NCBI GenBank assembly: GCA_024228495.1
Contig: JAAETJ010000327.1
Span: 1 to 39,459, forward strand
Direction of reading: 5' to 3'
DNA from: a bacterium
GTDB taxonomy: Bacteria > Pseudomonadota > Alphaproteobacteria > Rhizobiales > JAKIUO01
DNA length: 39,459 bases
This document shows, piece by piece, positions 25,273 to 33,826 of the stretch. Within the stretch, counting starts at the first letter, position 1; every line of letters starts with the position of its first letter. Position numbers and translations under genes: made by a program. The notes under the pieces are model-generated. The model ran no database searches, had not been told where the DNA came from, and saw only the letters and a list, made by a program, of their open reading frames with translations.

Positions 25273-26412
25273 TCATTTGGTTGGAGATATCTGGCATGTC
25301 GTCAAACCCTTTTTGAAGCACTCGCTATATTGGTTGGCCAGGAGCACGCGCTTTGAGGTTACAGGATGGGACGACAGGTAATCCCAATAACTATTTTCGT
25401 CGACTTTATTTTTTTTATTTTTGCCTGATTTGGCGATCTTGTGTTCCCCCGCTTTCTTTTTGCGCTCCTTTGTGAGCTGCGTGACATGATTTGTCATGCG
25501 GTTCATGATGTTCGAAAATGACACCGGATCAATCCTTGCCGCAAGCATTTTTTTAAAGGCAAATTCATCCGCTTGCGATTCATGATCTCGCGAGTAGGCC
25601 GTGCTGACAAGCAGGGATCCCAGCCCCACGCCCATATCTCCCAGAAAGTTTATATCGCCGACAACCAGCATAACCGAAACAGTGATAAAAGTGCTTTCAA
25701 TAAGCGTTGTGAGACTATGGCGGCGCTCGACATGACCGATTTCGTGCAGTATGACGCTGTCCATCTCGTCCTGATTGGCGCATAGCTCAACAAATTTGTC
25801 AGTTAAAATGATGTCCCCCGACGGCAAGGCAAGCGCGTTTGGAATGCCATGCCAGTTGCGAAAATGCAGCTTGTATTTAATTGTTTTAGAATTACTTCCA
25901 AGGGGTACAAGGCTTGTTACAAAACGAGATCGGATCTGTTTTTTTCGTGCGTCAGCAAGCTTGCTTTTGCCAAGCAGGTATTTATCAAAAAATTTGAGTG
26001 TATTGAGGGCGATCAGCTCATTGGTTTTATGGGGCAGGGCGTGCGCGATTTTTTCACTTGTCCACGGTACGCCCCATTTGAAAAATCCAAACGTAAACAG
26101 GGCGGTGATAAAAACACCGGTCACCACCCACTTCATATTGGATTCTATGCGGTGAATAAAGCCGCTAACACTGCTGGATTTTTGTAGCCAGCGATCAATC
26201 GTATCATTGTTAGGGCTGGCAAATATCGATCCGTCTTCAAGGGTGACATTACGCTCGATATTGCCGAGGCGGTCACTGATTTTAAGGTCAGCGATCTTCC
26301 CTCGGTAGCAATGCCCCTCTTTGGTGTGCAGTTCATAGAGGCCGTCTTTTACGTTCAGTGAGGCATCTTGTTGTGCAGCGCTTCCCTCAGCGTGCCATTT
26401 TCCGTGGATCAT
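25273..26412 (-). CDS. M48-family metallopeptidase with membrane anchor
   Basis: This 379-residue protein has a soluble N-terminal region of about 90 residues (TLEDGSIFASPNNDTIDRW). One hydrophobic segment follows (about 94-112), then an M48 peptidase domain. The zinc motif is HEIGH, with His223 and His227, inside SVILHEIGHVERRHS; the third ligand is the Glu of RDHESQADEFA. Such peptidases act on misfolded or envelope proteins. It lies 44 bp after the DUF898 gene on the same strand. DUF898 and M48 genes recur as neighbours in other proteobacteria, as far as I recall, so a shared role in the envelope is likely. Confidence 0.88.
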   Translation of the reverse strand: MIHGKWHAEGSAAQQDASLNVKDGLYELHTKEGHCYRGKIADLKISDRLGNIERNVTLEDGSIFASPNNDTIDRWLQKSSSVSGFIHRIESNMKWVVTGVFITALFTFGFFKWGVPWTSEKIAHALPHKTNELIALNTLKFFDKYLLGKSKLADARKKQIRSRFVTSLVPLGSNSKTIKYKLHFRNWHGIPNALALPSGDIILTDKFVELCANQDEMDSVILHEIGHVERRHSLTTLIESTFITVSVMLVVGDINFLGDMGVGLGSLLVSTAYSRDHESQADEFAFKKMLAARIDPVSFSNIMNRMTNHVTQLTKERKKKAGEHKIAKSGKNKKNKVDENSYWDYLSSHPVTSKRVLLANQYSECFKKGLTTCQISPTK

Positions 26413-26456
26413 GATCTTGACTTTACACTCGTATTTGTCTGGACGAATTGTGGCTG

Positions 26457-27761
26457 TTAGACTCCAATGCCAATGTCTACATTGAAGGCATCGCCGATCT
26501 GGTCTCCAAGGGAAGATTCTTGCGATTGTTTTTCAGTGACATATTGATCAAAGCCTACTTGTGTATTGACATGAGTTCCGGTCAGCATCAGGCGGGCCAT
26601 TCTCACCTTTGCCCAGCAAAACACTAGGCCCGCTACAAAAACGGTTACAAGTCCGAGGCCAGCCGACAGTATGATGGCCATGGTGTTCCCTGGGCCATAC
26701 GCAGCTTGAATAATGCCGAACAATATTCCAGCAGCGATCAGTGGCAGGACGATAGCAATAAGGTTGGTGAGCGAAACCCAAGCCAGGGACCGGGCTTTGA
26801 GGGTCGAAGCAAATGAAATTTTGCCATCAAGAGTTGTATTGTCATAGATATATCTTCTCTGCCTGCTGGTCACATATGACCCAGCCAGCACAAAGACCAA
26901 GATCAATCCCAGATAAAGTGCCGCAATTACTGGCATAAGCATTGGCAACATTGTCTTTATCATTTCTGGATTTTCCTTGGCGATTTTCGTCATGGAGCCG
27001 AGCGATCCAAGGTCCGTAAAAGCGCTCAGGATGAGGGCAGCGACCACTGAAAAAAGGATGAAGCCGATAAGTCCAAAGAGCACTCCCAAAATGGTATATT
27101 TAAAAAGAGGCCCGACCTTGAGGCCGGTTTGAAAAAGGCCTTGACCATATCGGGTACCGCTCAGCTGATAAGTTGTGTTTCTTTTTTTCAAATATGCAAA
27201 GGCCAAGATGGAATAGACAAGGGTTACAATACCCATGATCACGCCAAGAATGATGGCCGGTCCAGTCGGCGTGCCAGTCCCATTCATGGTTTTCATCGCG
27301 AAAACAGTTATCACGATGAGGAGAAAAAACAGGACATAAAGGCCAATGGGCATGATCAGATAGTTGAGATAGGCCCGGCCTAGTTTGCCGGCAAAGCCAA
27401 AGCGCACATTACTGAAGCTTGTCATGCGCAGACCAAAAATCATGCTACGCCAGATAATCCATGGCAACGCAAGCAGGAAAGCAACGAACAATATGAGGCC
27501 TAACCTGGGTGAAATCTGTTGCAGTATAGAATAAAGAACAAACAGTCCCATGGCAATCAGATAGCCGAAGAAAAGCTGTTTTCCCGTAGCATGATATTCA
27601 AAATTCCTGGCATCCAGCTTGCTGTTGGCATAGAAATAGCGATTGGTTCTCACCTTGGCCCAGGGGAAGTACAATCCTACTGTGACAATGGTCAGCAAGA
27701 TGTTGACAATCCATATCCTGAAATACTCAAGGCTCTTGCCATCAAAACTTAGCGCCTGCAT
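26457..27761 (-). CDS. DUF898 (YjgN-type) membrane protein
   Basis: This 434-residue, strongly hydrophobic protein has the DUF898 features: FDGKSLEYFRIWIVNILLT at the start, then TVGLYFPWAKVRTNRYFYAN and the later TYQLSGTRYGQGLF. The region near residue 300 (SRQRRYIYDNTTLDGKISF) repeats the theme. It has roughly ten membrane segments and an acidic, soluble C-terminal tail. The family's function is unknown. ATG 27761 follows AGGAG at 7 nt. It is the first gene of a pair with the M48 peptidase and is divergent from the LTA-synthase-like gene. Confidence 0.88.
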   Translation of the reverse strand: MQALSFDGKSLEYFRIWIVNILLTIVTVGLYFPWAKVRTNRYFYANSKLDARNFEYHATGKQLFFGYLIAMGLFVLYSILQQISPRLGLILFVAFLLALPWIIWRSMIFGLRMTSFSNVRFGFAGKLGRAYLNYLIMPIGLYVLFFLLIVITVFAMKTMNGTGTPTGPAIILGVIMGIVTLVYSILAFAYLKKRNTTYQLSGTRYGQGLFQTGLKVGPLFKYTILGVLFGLIGFILFSVVAALILSAFTDLGSLGSMTKIAKENPEMIKTMLPMLMPVIAALYLGLILVFVLAGSYVTSRQRRYIYDNTTLDGKISFASTLKARSLAWVSLTNLIAIVLPLIAAGILFGIIQAAYGPGNTMAIILSAGLGLVTVFVAGLVFCWAKVRMARLMLTGTHVNTQVGFDQYVTEKQSQESSLGDQIGDAFNVDIGIGV

Positions 27762-27940
27762 TGCTGTTCTCCTGATTTCCTCAATAGGGTTTTCGTAACA
27801 TAAAGCTGTTTTATGAAAACATGCGATAAATGAGGCGGCCTATCAACAGATCTTTTGGCATCCGTTGACATGAAGCTTTTGTGAACCTAGCTTTGCGTGA
27901 AGAATTATTTTTCGCAGATGTGAGCTAAGGAACAACCAGA

Positions 27941-29878
27941 TTGACTAACTCAAGTTTTGCAAGCAGCAGCCGCTATCATCTGGCCTGGCGCATTTATCTT
28001 CTGGCCCTGGTTTATTTCATATCGACCAGATGCCTTTTACTCTTTGTTGCCATGAAAGCTGGCACTGCGATCTCCTTCACACAGGCCCTGCATATCTATG
28101 GCGTCGGGTTTTTGTTTGATACCGTTTATTATTTGTATGTGCTTATCCCCATAAGCCTTTATTTCTGGCTGATCCCCGACAAACTTTGGGCAACAAGGCT
28201 CAATGAGCTGTTTTTGCATGTCATGGTATTTGTGACGATCTATGTCATGGGCTTTACGATGATTGGTGAGTACTTGTTTTGGGACGAGTTCAATGTGCGC
28301 TTCAATTTCATCTCGGTGGATTATCTGGTTTATCGGCGCGAGGTCAGCAACAATATACTGGAATCCTATCCGGTCTTTCCATTGCTGGCAGCGCTCGCCG
28401 TGATCACTTTTCTGGTTTATTATGCCACTATGCGCCGCGCTGTTAAAGCAGTGATTGAAGTGCGTGAACCTTTCAAACGGCGCACCATATTGGCGCTGGC
28501 CAATTTTGCCCTTGCGGGCTTGTTTGTTGTGACGATTGGTCAGCATTTGCGCAGCGGTGAGAGCAATGTACAGGTGCGTGAGCTGGCAAGTAACGGGCCG
28601 TATCAGCTGTTCGCGGCGTTTCGCAATAATGAGTTGAGCTATATGGAGTTTTACGCGGTGCTCGACGAGCTGGTGGCGGGGCAACTTCTGCGTCTTGAGG
28701 TAGGCGAACCAGCCGCTACATTCACCTCATCAGAAGGTTTTGATATTACCCGCACAATCGATAATCCGGGCGCTCCACGCTACAATAATGTCATGCTGGT
28801 AATGGTTGAAAGTTTTTCTGCAAAATTCATGGCGACGTTTGGCAACAAGAAGAATTTGACGCCGGTGCTCGATGGCCTTGCGGACAAGTCTTTATTCTTT
28901 AATCAAATGTATGCAACCGGTACCCGCACCACCCGCGGGCTGGAAGCCATGACCTTGTCGATCCCTCCGACTCCGGGTCGCTCGATTGTCAAACGTATTG
29001 GCAAGGAGCGCGATTTGTTTTCGCTGGGCAATGTGCTCGGCACCAAGGGCTATGATGTCCGCTTCTTATACGGTGGGCGCGGCTATTTCGATAATATGAA
29101 CAGCTTCTTTGATGGCAATGGCTACAAGACCATTGATGAGCTCTCGGTGCCTGATGATGAAATCGGCTTTGAAAATGCCTGGGGTATGGCCGATGAATAT
29201 CTGTTTGACCAGGCGCTCAAATCAGCCGACGAGGCGCAAAAAAGCGGCAAGCCGTTTTTCTTCCACGTCATGACCACCTCAAATCATCGTCCCTATACCT
29301 ATCCAGATGGCCGCGTTGATATTCCGTCTGGAAGCCATAGGCACGGGGCGGTCAAATATTCGGATTGGGCGATTGGTGACTTTCTCAAAAAAGCTCGCAC
29401 TAAACGGTGGTTCGACAAAACGCTATTTGTCATTGTCGCGGATCATACAGCTGGGGGTGCCGGCAAGCAGGATTTGCCGGTCTCGCGCTATCACATCCCC
29501 GCGATGATCTATGCGCCAAAACTGGTCGACCCAAAACGCATTGACACCATCGCCAGTCAGATTGACCTAGCCCCGAGCATTCTCGCTTTGCTCAATATGG
29601 ATTATAAATCCTTTTTCTATGGCCGGAATATCTTTGATGTGCCCAAAGGAGAGGGGCGTGCACTGATCGCCAATTATCAATATCTGGGCTATTACAACAA
29701 AGAGGGTTTGTCAGTGCTGGGGCCTCGCAAATCAGCGCGAAAATTTACCTTCAAGCCAGATGGCAGCGTGGACAAAGTGGTTGAGAACGCTGCTGACCCG
29801 CATACACAAATTGCCAAGGCTTATTACGAAGGTGCCTATCTGGCCTTTGATAAAAAGCTCAACAAGTGGAAACCCTGA
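27941..29878 (+). CDS. LTA synthase-like membrane sulfatase-fold enzyme
   Basis: This 645-residue protein has about five N-terminal membrane helices (to residue about 205) and a large periplasmic alkaline-phosphatase/sulfatase-fold domain. The metal-binding region VMLVMVESFSAKFM, the nucleophile Thr in YATGTRTTRGLEAM and the late VIVADHTAGGAGK are visible. The enzyme class moves phosphoglycerol-type or phosphoethanolamine-type groups onto lipids or glycans. In Gram-negatives it modifies periplasmic glucans or lipopolysaccharide. TTG 27941 follows AAGGA; no upstream ATG fits. It stands alone, divergent from DUF898, and I cannot name its acceptor. Confidence 0.87.
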   Translation: MTNSSFASSSRYHLAWRIYLLALVYFISTRCLLLFVAMKAGTAISFTQALHIYGVGFLFDTVYYLYVLIPISLYFWLIPDKLWATRLNELFLHVMVFVTIYVMGFTMIGEYLFWDEFNVRFNFISVDYLVYRREVSNNILESYPVFPLLAALAVITFLVYYATMRRAVKAVIEVREPFKRRTILALANFALAGLFVVTIGQHLRSGESNVQVRELASNGPYQLFAAFRNNELSYMEFYAVLDELVAGQLLRLEVGEPAATFTSSEGFDITRTIDNPGAPRYNNVMLVMVESFSAKFMATFGNKKNLTPVLDGLADKSLFFNQMYATGTRTTRGLEAMTLSIPPTPGRSIVKRIGKERDLFSLGNVLGTKGYDVRFLYGGRGYFDNMNSFFDGNGYKTIDELSVPDDEIGFENAWGMADEYLFDQALKSADEAQKSGKPFFFHVMTTSNHRPYTYPDGRVDIPSGSHRHGAVKYSDWAIGDFLKKARTKRWFDKTLFVIVADHTAGGAGKQDLPVSRYHIPAMIYAPKLVDPKRIDTIASQIDLAPSILALLNMDYKSFFYGRNIFDVPKGEGRALIANYQYLGYYNKEGLSVLGPRKSARKFTFKPDGSVDKVVENAADPHTQIAKAYYEGAYLAFDKKLNKWKP

Positions 29879-29896
29879 CCCTCAATGGTTGCTAGC

Positions 29897-30790
29897 CTAA
29901 ATTGTGCCGCATAGCACTTTGGGCATGGCAAGGTTTGTCAGGCGCGTGACGATGTGATCCGCCATCGCCTTGATGTGCGGAGATTTGATTTTTTTGCCAT
30001 GTATCAGGGCAATCTTCGCTTGTGGGAGCGGCGGAAAACCTTCTTCTTCTGTCAAAATACGTAGATCGCCGGGACAAATAGCGCTTTGCGGCATGATGCC
30101 AACCGCTAGCCCTGCCTGAATAGCTACATTCATGCCTAGCGTGCTGGCGCTCATGTAAGCGGTACGGTAGGGGCGTCCGATGGCGTCCAGCGCATCTTCG
30201 GCAGCCTGGCGCCAGGTACAGCCGTCCGGTACAACAGCCAAAGGCAATACAGCCTCTTCATGAGCCAGGTGCCCCATGCTGGTCACCCAGTGCAAAGGTT
30301 CAATCCGAAACAGTTGCCCCTCCACATCGCCTTTGACGAAATCCTTGTTGACAATTGCCAGATCGAGCTTGTCATTCTTAATGCGGTGCCACAATCCGCT
30401 GGAGGTCTCGCAAACCACTTCCACCTCGACGCGCGGATGGGTTTGCGAAAAATGCGACAGGATTACCGGCAAAAATTGTTCGGCATAATCATCAGGGGCG
30501 CCAATGCGGATGCGCCCTTCGAGGTCAGGCTTGGTCAAGGCGGCCATGGCTTGCTCGTTCAAGGCAACGATGCGCCGGGCAAAGCCAAGCAGGTGCTCGC
30601 CCTCCGGCGTCAGTTGATTGGTCCGGCCGACACGCTGAAACAAGGTTTTGCCAACTGTGTCCTCCAGCCGTTTCATCTGCATAGAAATGGCCGATTGGCT
30701 CTTGTTGACCTTGGCAGCGGCGTTGGCATGGGAACCAGTTTCATCAATCGCGATGAAAGTCACGAGTTGATCTGTATCCAGGAGAAGCAT
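29897..30790 (-). CDS. LysR-family regulator (VtlR-like branch)
   Basis: This 297-residue regulator has the N-terminal winged helix (FIAIDETGSHANAAAKVNKS, then QSAISMQMKRLED) and a two-lobed effector domain containing RIGAPDDYAEQFLPVILSHF. The wording resembles the LysR branch that includes VtlR, which in Brucella and Agrobacterium controls small DUF1127 proteins and an Hfq-dependent sRNA. Here it is divergent from a DUF1127 gene, which supports that reading but does not prove it. A perfect 14-bp palindrome lies 25 bp upstream of its ATG, a good place for autoregulation. Confidence 0.9.
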   Translation of the reverse strand: MLLLDTDQLVTFIAIDETGSHANAAAKVNKSQSAISMQMKRLEDTVGKTLFQRVGRTNQLTPEGEHLLGFARRIVALNEQAMAALTKPDLEGRIRIGAPDDYAEQFLPVILSHFSQTHPRVEVEVVCETSSGLWHRIKNDKLDLAIVNKDFVKGDVEGQLFRIEPLHWVTSMGHLAHEEAVLPLAVVPDGCTWRQAAEDALDAIGRPYRTAYMSASTLGMNVAIQAGLAVGIMPQSAICPGDLRILTEEEGFPPLPQAKIALIHGKKIKSPHIKAMADHIVTRLTNLAMPKVLCGTI

Positions 30791-30814
30791 GTATCACCTC
30801 ATAGAATTGTTGAA

Positions 30815-30847
30815 ATGTTATAGTTCAATAATTTTGAACTATAACAT
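30815..30847. promoter_or_regulatory. Perfect 14-bp inverted repeat, probable LysR operator
   Basis: ATGTTATAGTTCAA (30815-30828), a 5-nt spacer TAATT, then the exact reverse complement TTGAACTATAACAT (30834-30847). It contains T-N11-A style half-sites, as LysR proteins prefer. It lies between the LysR start (25 bp away) and the -35 box proposed for the DUF1127 gene (13 bp away), so one dimer or tetramer could control both. No T-run follows, which argues against a terminator. Confidence 0.65.
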
Positions 30848-30859
30848 CAAAAACTTTCG

Positions 30860-30888
30860 TTAGACAAATATATAAAAAGGATTATATT
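30860..30888 (+). promoter_or_regulatory. Candidate sigma-70 promoter for the DUF1127 gene
   Basis: TTAGAC (30860-30865), a 17-nt spacer, then TATATT (30883-30888). The hexamers and spacing suit a housekeeping promoter. It would give a leader of roughly 115 nt before ATG 31011. The adjacent palindrome ends 13 bp upstream of the -35 box, suitable for an activator. Confidence 0.45.
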
Positions 30889-31010
30889 CTAACTCATGCG
30901 CTGCAAATGAGTGCAGACGAAAATCAAACTCTAAATACAATACCCATCGTCATAGAGCCGTATAGGAAATATACGGTAGCGGCGTTGGCTGGTTTCAAAA
31001 GGCAAAGATC

Positions 31011-31343
31011 ATGATATTCTTCAATAGCTCTACTCTCGGGCAATTCAACATTGGACAGTTCAACATCAGTGGCTTTAAAGCGACGATTAAATCGATCGCA
31101 GGCCGCAAAGCGCTGACGGGTTTGGCACGCAGAATTAAGGCTCATAAAGAAATGAGTAGACTGCACAATCTCGATGACCGCATGCTCAAGGATATTGGCA
31201 TTGTGCGTTCAGACCTTGATTGGGCGATGGCGGAGGCAGGTCGTATGGATCCTTTGGCCGCGTTGCAAAACCGGCGTTGTGAGAGCGAGCATGCTGAACA
31301 TTTGGCGACAGCAAAAGCTTATTGCGCAGCGGTCAACAAATAG
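31011..31343 (+). CDS. DUF1127 (YjiS-like) small protein
   Basis: This 110-residue protein has the DUF1127 core at about 49-75 (MSRLHNLDDRMLKDIGIVRS). Many alphaproteobacterial DUF1127 proteins are only 45-50 residues; this one has longer tails on both sides. DUF1127 proteins are linked to RNA turnover and to phosphate or carbon metabolism in Agrobacterium, and several are VtlR targets. The DUF1127 core is rich in basic residues. ATG 31011 follows AAGG at 8 nt. The gene is divergent from the LysR regulator and closed by a strong terminator. Confidence 0.85.
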   Translation: MIFFNSSTLGQFNIGQFNISGFKATIKSIAGRKALTGLARRIKAHKEMSRLHNLDDRMLKDIGIVRSDLDWAMAEAGRMDPLAALQNRRCESEHAEHLATAKAYCAAVNK

Positions 31344-31402
31344 AAATTTGTACAGATTTCACTCTGGAGAAATTTCTTATCTGTCGTTTCTCTGGGAATT
31401 CT

Positions 31403-31443
31403 GGAGGGTGTCTCATCAAATGAAGAGACACCCCTCCTTTTTT
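31403..31443 (+). terminator. Rho-independent terminator after the DUF1127 gene
   Basis: GGAGGGTGTCTC (31403-31414) pairs with GAGACACCCCTCC (31425-31437) with one bulged base. A 10-nt loop separates the arms and a run of six T follows. It lies 60 bp after the DUF1127 stop. Confidence 0.9.
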
Positions 31444-31514
31444 AGCGGGCATTCTTTTTTAAGGGATGCCCGTGTTAGAGTGCTCGTATATTTTGGAGAA
31501 CGGATATAACAAAA

Positions 31515-32396
31515 ATGAGCTCGCAGCATATTCTACTGGCCATTATGGTCACGGCGATCTGGGGCTTTAATTTTGTGGTTATTCATTGGGGCCTTGGCGA
31601 CATGCCACCCCTTTTGCTATCGGCCATGCGGTTTCTGGTAGCGGCTATCCCGGCCGTATTTTTTGTCAAACGCCCAAATATCTCCTGGGGCATGTTGACT
31701 GCCATTACCTTTTTTCATGTCTCACAGTTTAATCTTCTGTTTTTTGGTATGTCTGCGGGCCTGTCCGCAGGCATCGCCTCGGTTGTGATCCAGTTACAGG
31801 CTTTTTTCACAGTACTTCTGGCGGCAATTTTACTGGGAGAAAAACCGCGTGGGCGTCAGATCGCCGGTATGGCGCTGGCCTTTGCGGGCATGATCATCAT
31901 TGCTCTTTCAAAAAGCGGCAGTGGTACCCTGCTTGGATTGGGGCTGACGATTTTTGGTGGCCTGTCCTGGGCGATCACCAACATTTTCATGAAACGGGCA
32001 GGTTCTATCGATATGTTTGCCCTTCTGATCTGGGTTGCTGCCCTTGGCGCGCTGCCAATGTTTGGGGTGTCTATGTTGGTGGAGGGGCCAGATCAGGTCG
32101 TTACGGCTCTTGCCAATCTATCATGGAGTGGCGGCGCCTCAATAGCCTTTATGGCCTATGGCGCTACCATTTTCGGGTTCGGGGTATGGGGGCTCTTGCT
32201 GCACCATTATCAGGCCGTCAGAGTTGCGAGCTTTTCATTGCTGGTGCCTGTATTTGGCATGGCTTCGGCGGCCTTATTGCTGGCAGAGCGTTTTAGCACA
32301 GATAAAATGATCGCCGCGCTTTTGGTGTTGGCAGGGCTCTATCTGGTGGTGGTGCACAAATCGGCTGCACAGGTACACACCAAAAAACGCGTCTAA
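31515..32396 (+). CDS. EamA-type drug/metabolite exporter
   Basis: This 293-residue inner-membrane protein has about ten helices arranged as two EamA repeats. Signatures include AIWGFNFVVIHWGLGDMPP at the start, VVIQLQAFFTVLLAAILLGE in repeat one and the second-half PVFGMASAALLLAE. It is closest to EamA, the cysteine/O-acetylserine exporter, but substrates vary widely in this family. It begins 170 bp after the DUF1127 stop, beyond the terminator. Its end overlaps that of the convergent DUF937 gene by 4 nt. Confidence 0.88.
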   Translation: MSSQHILLAIMVTAIWGFNFVVIHWGLGDMPPLLLSAMRFLVAAIPAVFFVKRPNISWGMLTAITFFHVSQFNLLFFGMSAGLSAGIASVVIQLQAFFTVLLAAILLGEKPRGRQIAGMALAFAGMIIIALSKSGSGTLLGLGLTIFGGLSWAITNIFMKRAGSIDMFALLIWVAALGALPMFGVSMLVEGPDQVVTALANLSWSGGASIAFMAYGATIFGFGVWGLLLHHYQAVRVASFSLLVPVFGMASAALLLAERFSTDKMIAALLVLAGLYLVVVHKSAAQVHTKKRV

Positions 32397-33076
32397 AAGG
32401 CTCTGTACTCCATCGCAGTTTGCCCATACCCCGCACGACTTGGATTTAGAGAGCTGATTTTCTCTTCGATTTCCACCCTGGCGAGCGTATTGAGAATATC
32501 CTTGATCGAGCTCATAGCCTGCTTTTTTTCGGGTCGCGGTTTTGGTGGGGGGCTTTTTGTCCGCACAAGTTCGGCAAGCTTGTAGGTGCCGCTCTGATAT
32601 GACGCATGATCATTAAACGGCCCGATATCGGGGCAGCGATTGGCGAGTTGGCGCAGGGGTTCGTTGGAGCGTTTGGCCAGCGCTCCCATATAAAAGATGG
32701 CGATATAGGGCATCATGCGCCGCACGAGGGCAACATCAATGTGAGCACCCTCAGAGGCCACGAAGGCAACGGTGCGAATGATCGCTTCATTGCGCAAGAG
32801 CAGGCTCAAAATGCCGGTGCCATTGGCAAGGATACGTGAACATTCAAATAGATCATTGGCGTTTTGATCTCGCTGATACTGGCCTGATGCAAGTTGTGCC
32901 AGGATGGCCGCCAGACCTTGTGGGCTGGCCATGCGGCGCGTCAGGGCGTCTTCTAGCATGGGCACAACATATGCGAGCACCACTTCGACCCGATCTTGTG
33001 ATAATTTGAACTGTGCTCCGAACAAGGGGATGCTTTGCCCTTGCCGGGCCTTTGAAATGAGGTCGAGAATGTCCAT
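32393..33076 (-). CDS. DUF937 (YidB-like) protein
   Basis: This protein of about 227 residues starts at ATG 33076. The first residues (MDILDLISKARQGQSIPLFG, then AQFKLSQDRVEVVLAYVVPML) match the start of DUF937 proteins. The frame continues upstream to 33202, but that extension looks non-coding. It has no signal peptide or membrane segment. The tail is polar with a proline/lysine-rich piece (SPPPKPRPEKKQ). The family has no agreed function. The ribosome site is weak. Confidence 0.75.
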   Translation of the reverse strand: MDILDLISKARQGQSIPLFGAQFKLSQDRVEVVLAYVVPMLEDALTRRMASPQGLAAILAQLASGQYQRDQNANDLFECSRILANGTGILSLLLRNEAIIRTVAFVASEGAHIDVALVRRMMPYIAIFYMGALAKRSNEPLRQLANRCPDIGPFNDHASYQSGTYKLAELVRTKSPPPKPRPEKKQAMSSIKDILNTLARVEIEEKISSLNPSRAGYGQTAMEYRAF

Positions 33077-33826
33077 TGCTACGCCGCGCTTTCGATTTAT
33101 GGGGTCTGCCAATCTGATAAGTGAAACGTCTGCGGACAATGTGCGCCCCCCGAAGTGGGGCCTTTTTACGCAACCGATCAGCAGATACAGGTGTGCTGAC
33201 AACCAGGGTTCTTAATGATGGAACAGCTGAACTATGGAATTATTGTGCAGCTGATCGTATATAGAATTGGTAACTGGTTCATTCTGGCGTCGAAATGTGG
33301 CGGAATCCGGTGTTGCGAAGAATGCGGAACAAGAACAGAGCCAAGGCTATAAATTAAAAAAAGAGTGTTGCAAAAAGGATAGCCTGTTATGGCGATTATA
33401 AAAGCCCCGTTTCAACTCCCAAACGCAACATCTGTTTACTGATGGAATATGGTTTTGGTTCGCCGGTTTTTCGGGCCGGGTCAAGGGCGGCAAGATCACC
33501 AATTATCGCTCACGGTAGAGCTGACGTTTGAACTTGATGCCTAACAGGCGCTCATTCAGATATCAATAAAGAAAATAAAGGGTCGTGGGCAAAATCTATT
33601 CACGACCTTTTTGTTAGCGGTACATACCCGCGTGAGACCAGAGCAGTTTCAGCTTGAAAAACCTTACCCATAAAAGCTGACGGGGGTTGCAAGAAAGAGC
33701 GGTTACTGGCAAGAATATGCTTGATGGTATTTGCTTGATCAATCGGGCATTTTTAGCGTGGTTGAGACCGCTCCTACGTTTTTGATCATTTTGCGGGTTG
33801 CTATTTGTTGTAAAGGTTTTGTTTGT
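33077..33826. other. About 750 bp without a clear gene
   Basis: Between the divergent DUF937 gene and the first PAN/cysteine-repeat gene I see no supported protein. There are two tiny frames, one of 16 codons from about 33389 behind AAGGA and one of 26 codons just after it. A hairpin with a T-run lies at 33581-33612. The promoter of the downstream gene must be here. A small RNA ending at the hairpin is possible. Confidence 0.4.
33581..33612 (+). terminator. Terminator-like hairpin with no annotated gene before it
   Basis: GGTCGTG (33581-33587) pairs perfectly with CACGACC (33601-33607), with a 13-nt loop, and five T follow. On the other strand the stem is followed by CTTTATTTTC, so it could act both ways. 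There is no recognised gene ending here on either strand. Confidence 0.6.

Noticed and set aside
28037-28684. Long minus-strand frame inside the LTA-synthase-like gene
   Set aside because: It is the antisense of a well-supported coding sequence and has no recognisable motifs.
31446-31472. Second hairpin (CGGGCAT/ATGCCCG) right after the DUF1127 terminator
   Set aside because: It has no T-run after the stem and sits just before the EamA ribosome site; probably leader structure or chance.
33149-33165. GC-rich hairpin with T-run, a possible terminator on the plus strand
   Set aside because: The stem is only about five base pairs and lies upstream of DUF937 with no plus-strand gene ending there; too weak to list.
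32853-33202. Upstream extension of the DUF937 frame to 33202
   Set aside because: The extra 42 residues do not fit the family start, which begins MDILDLI at 33076.
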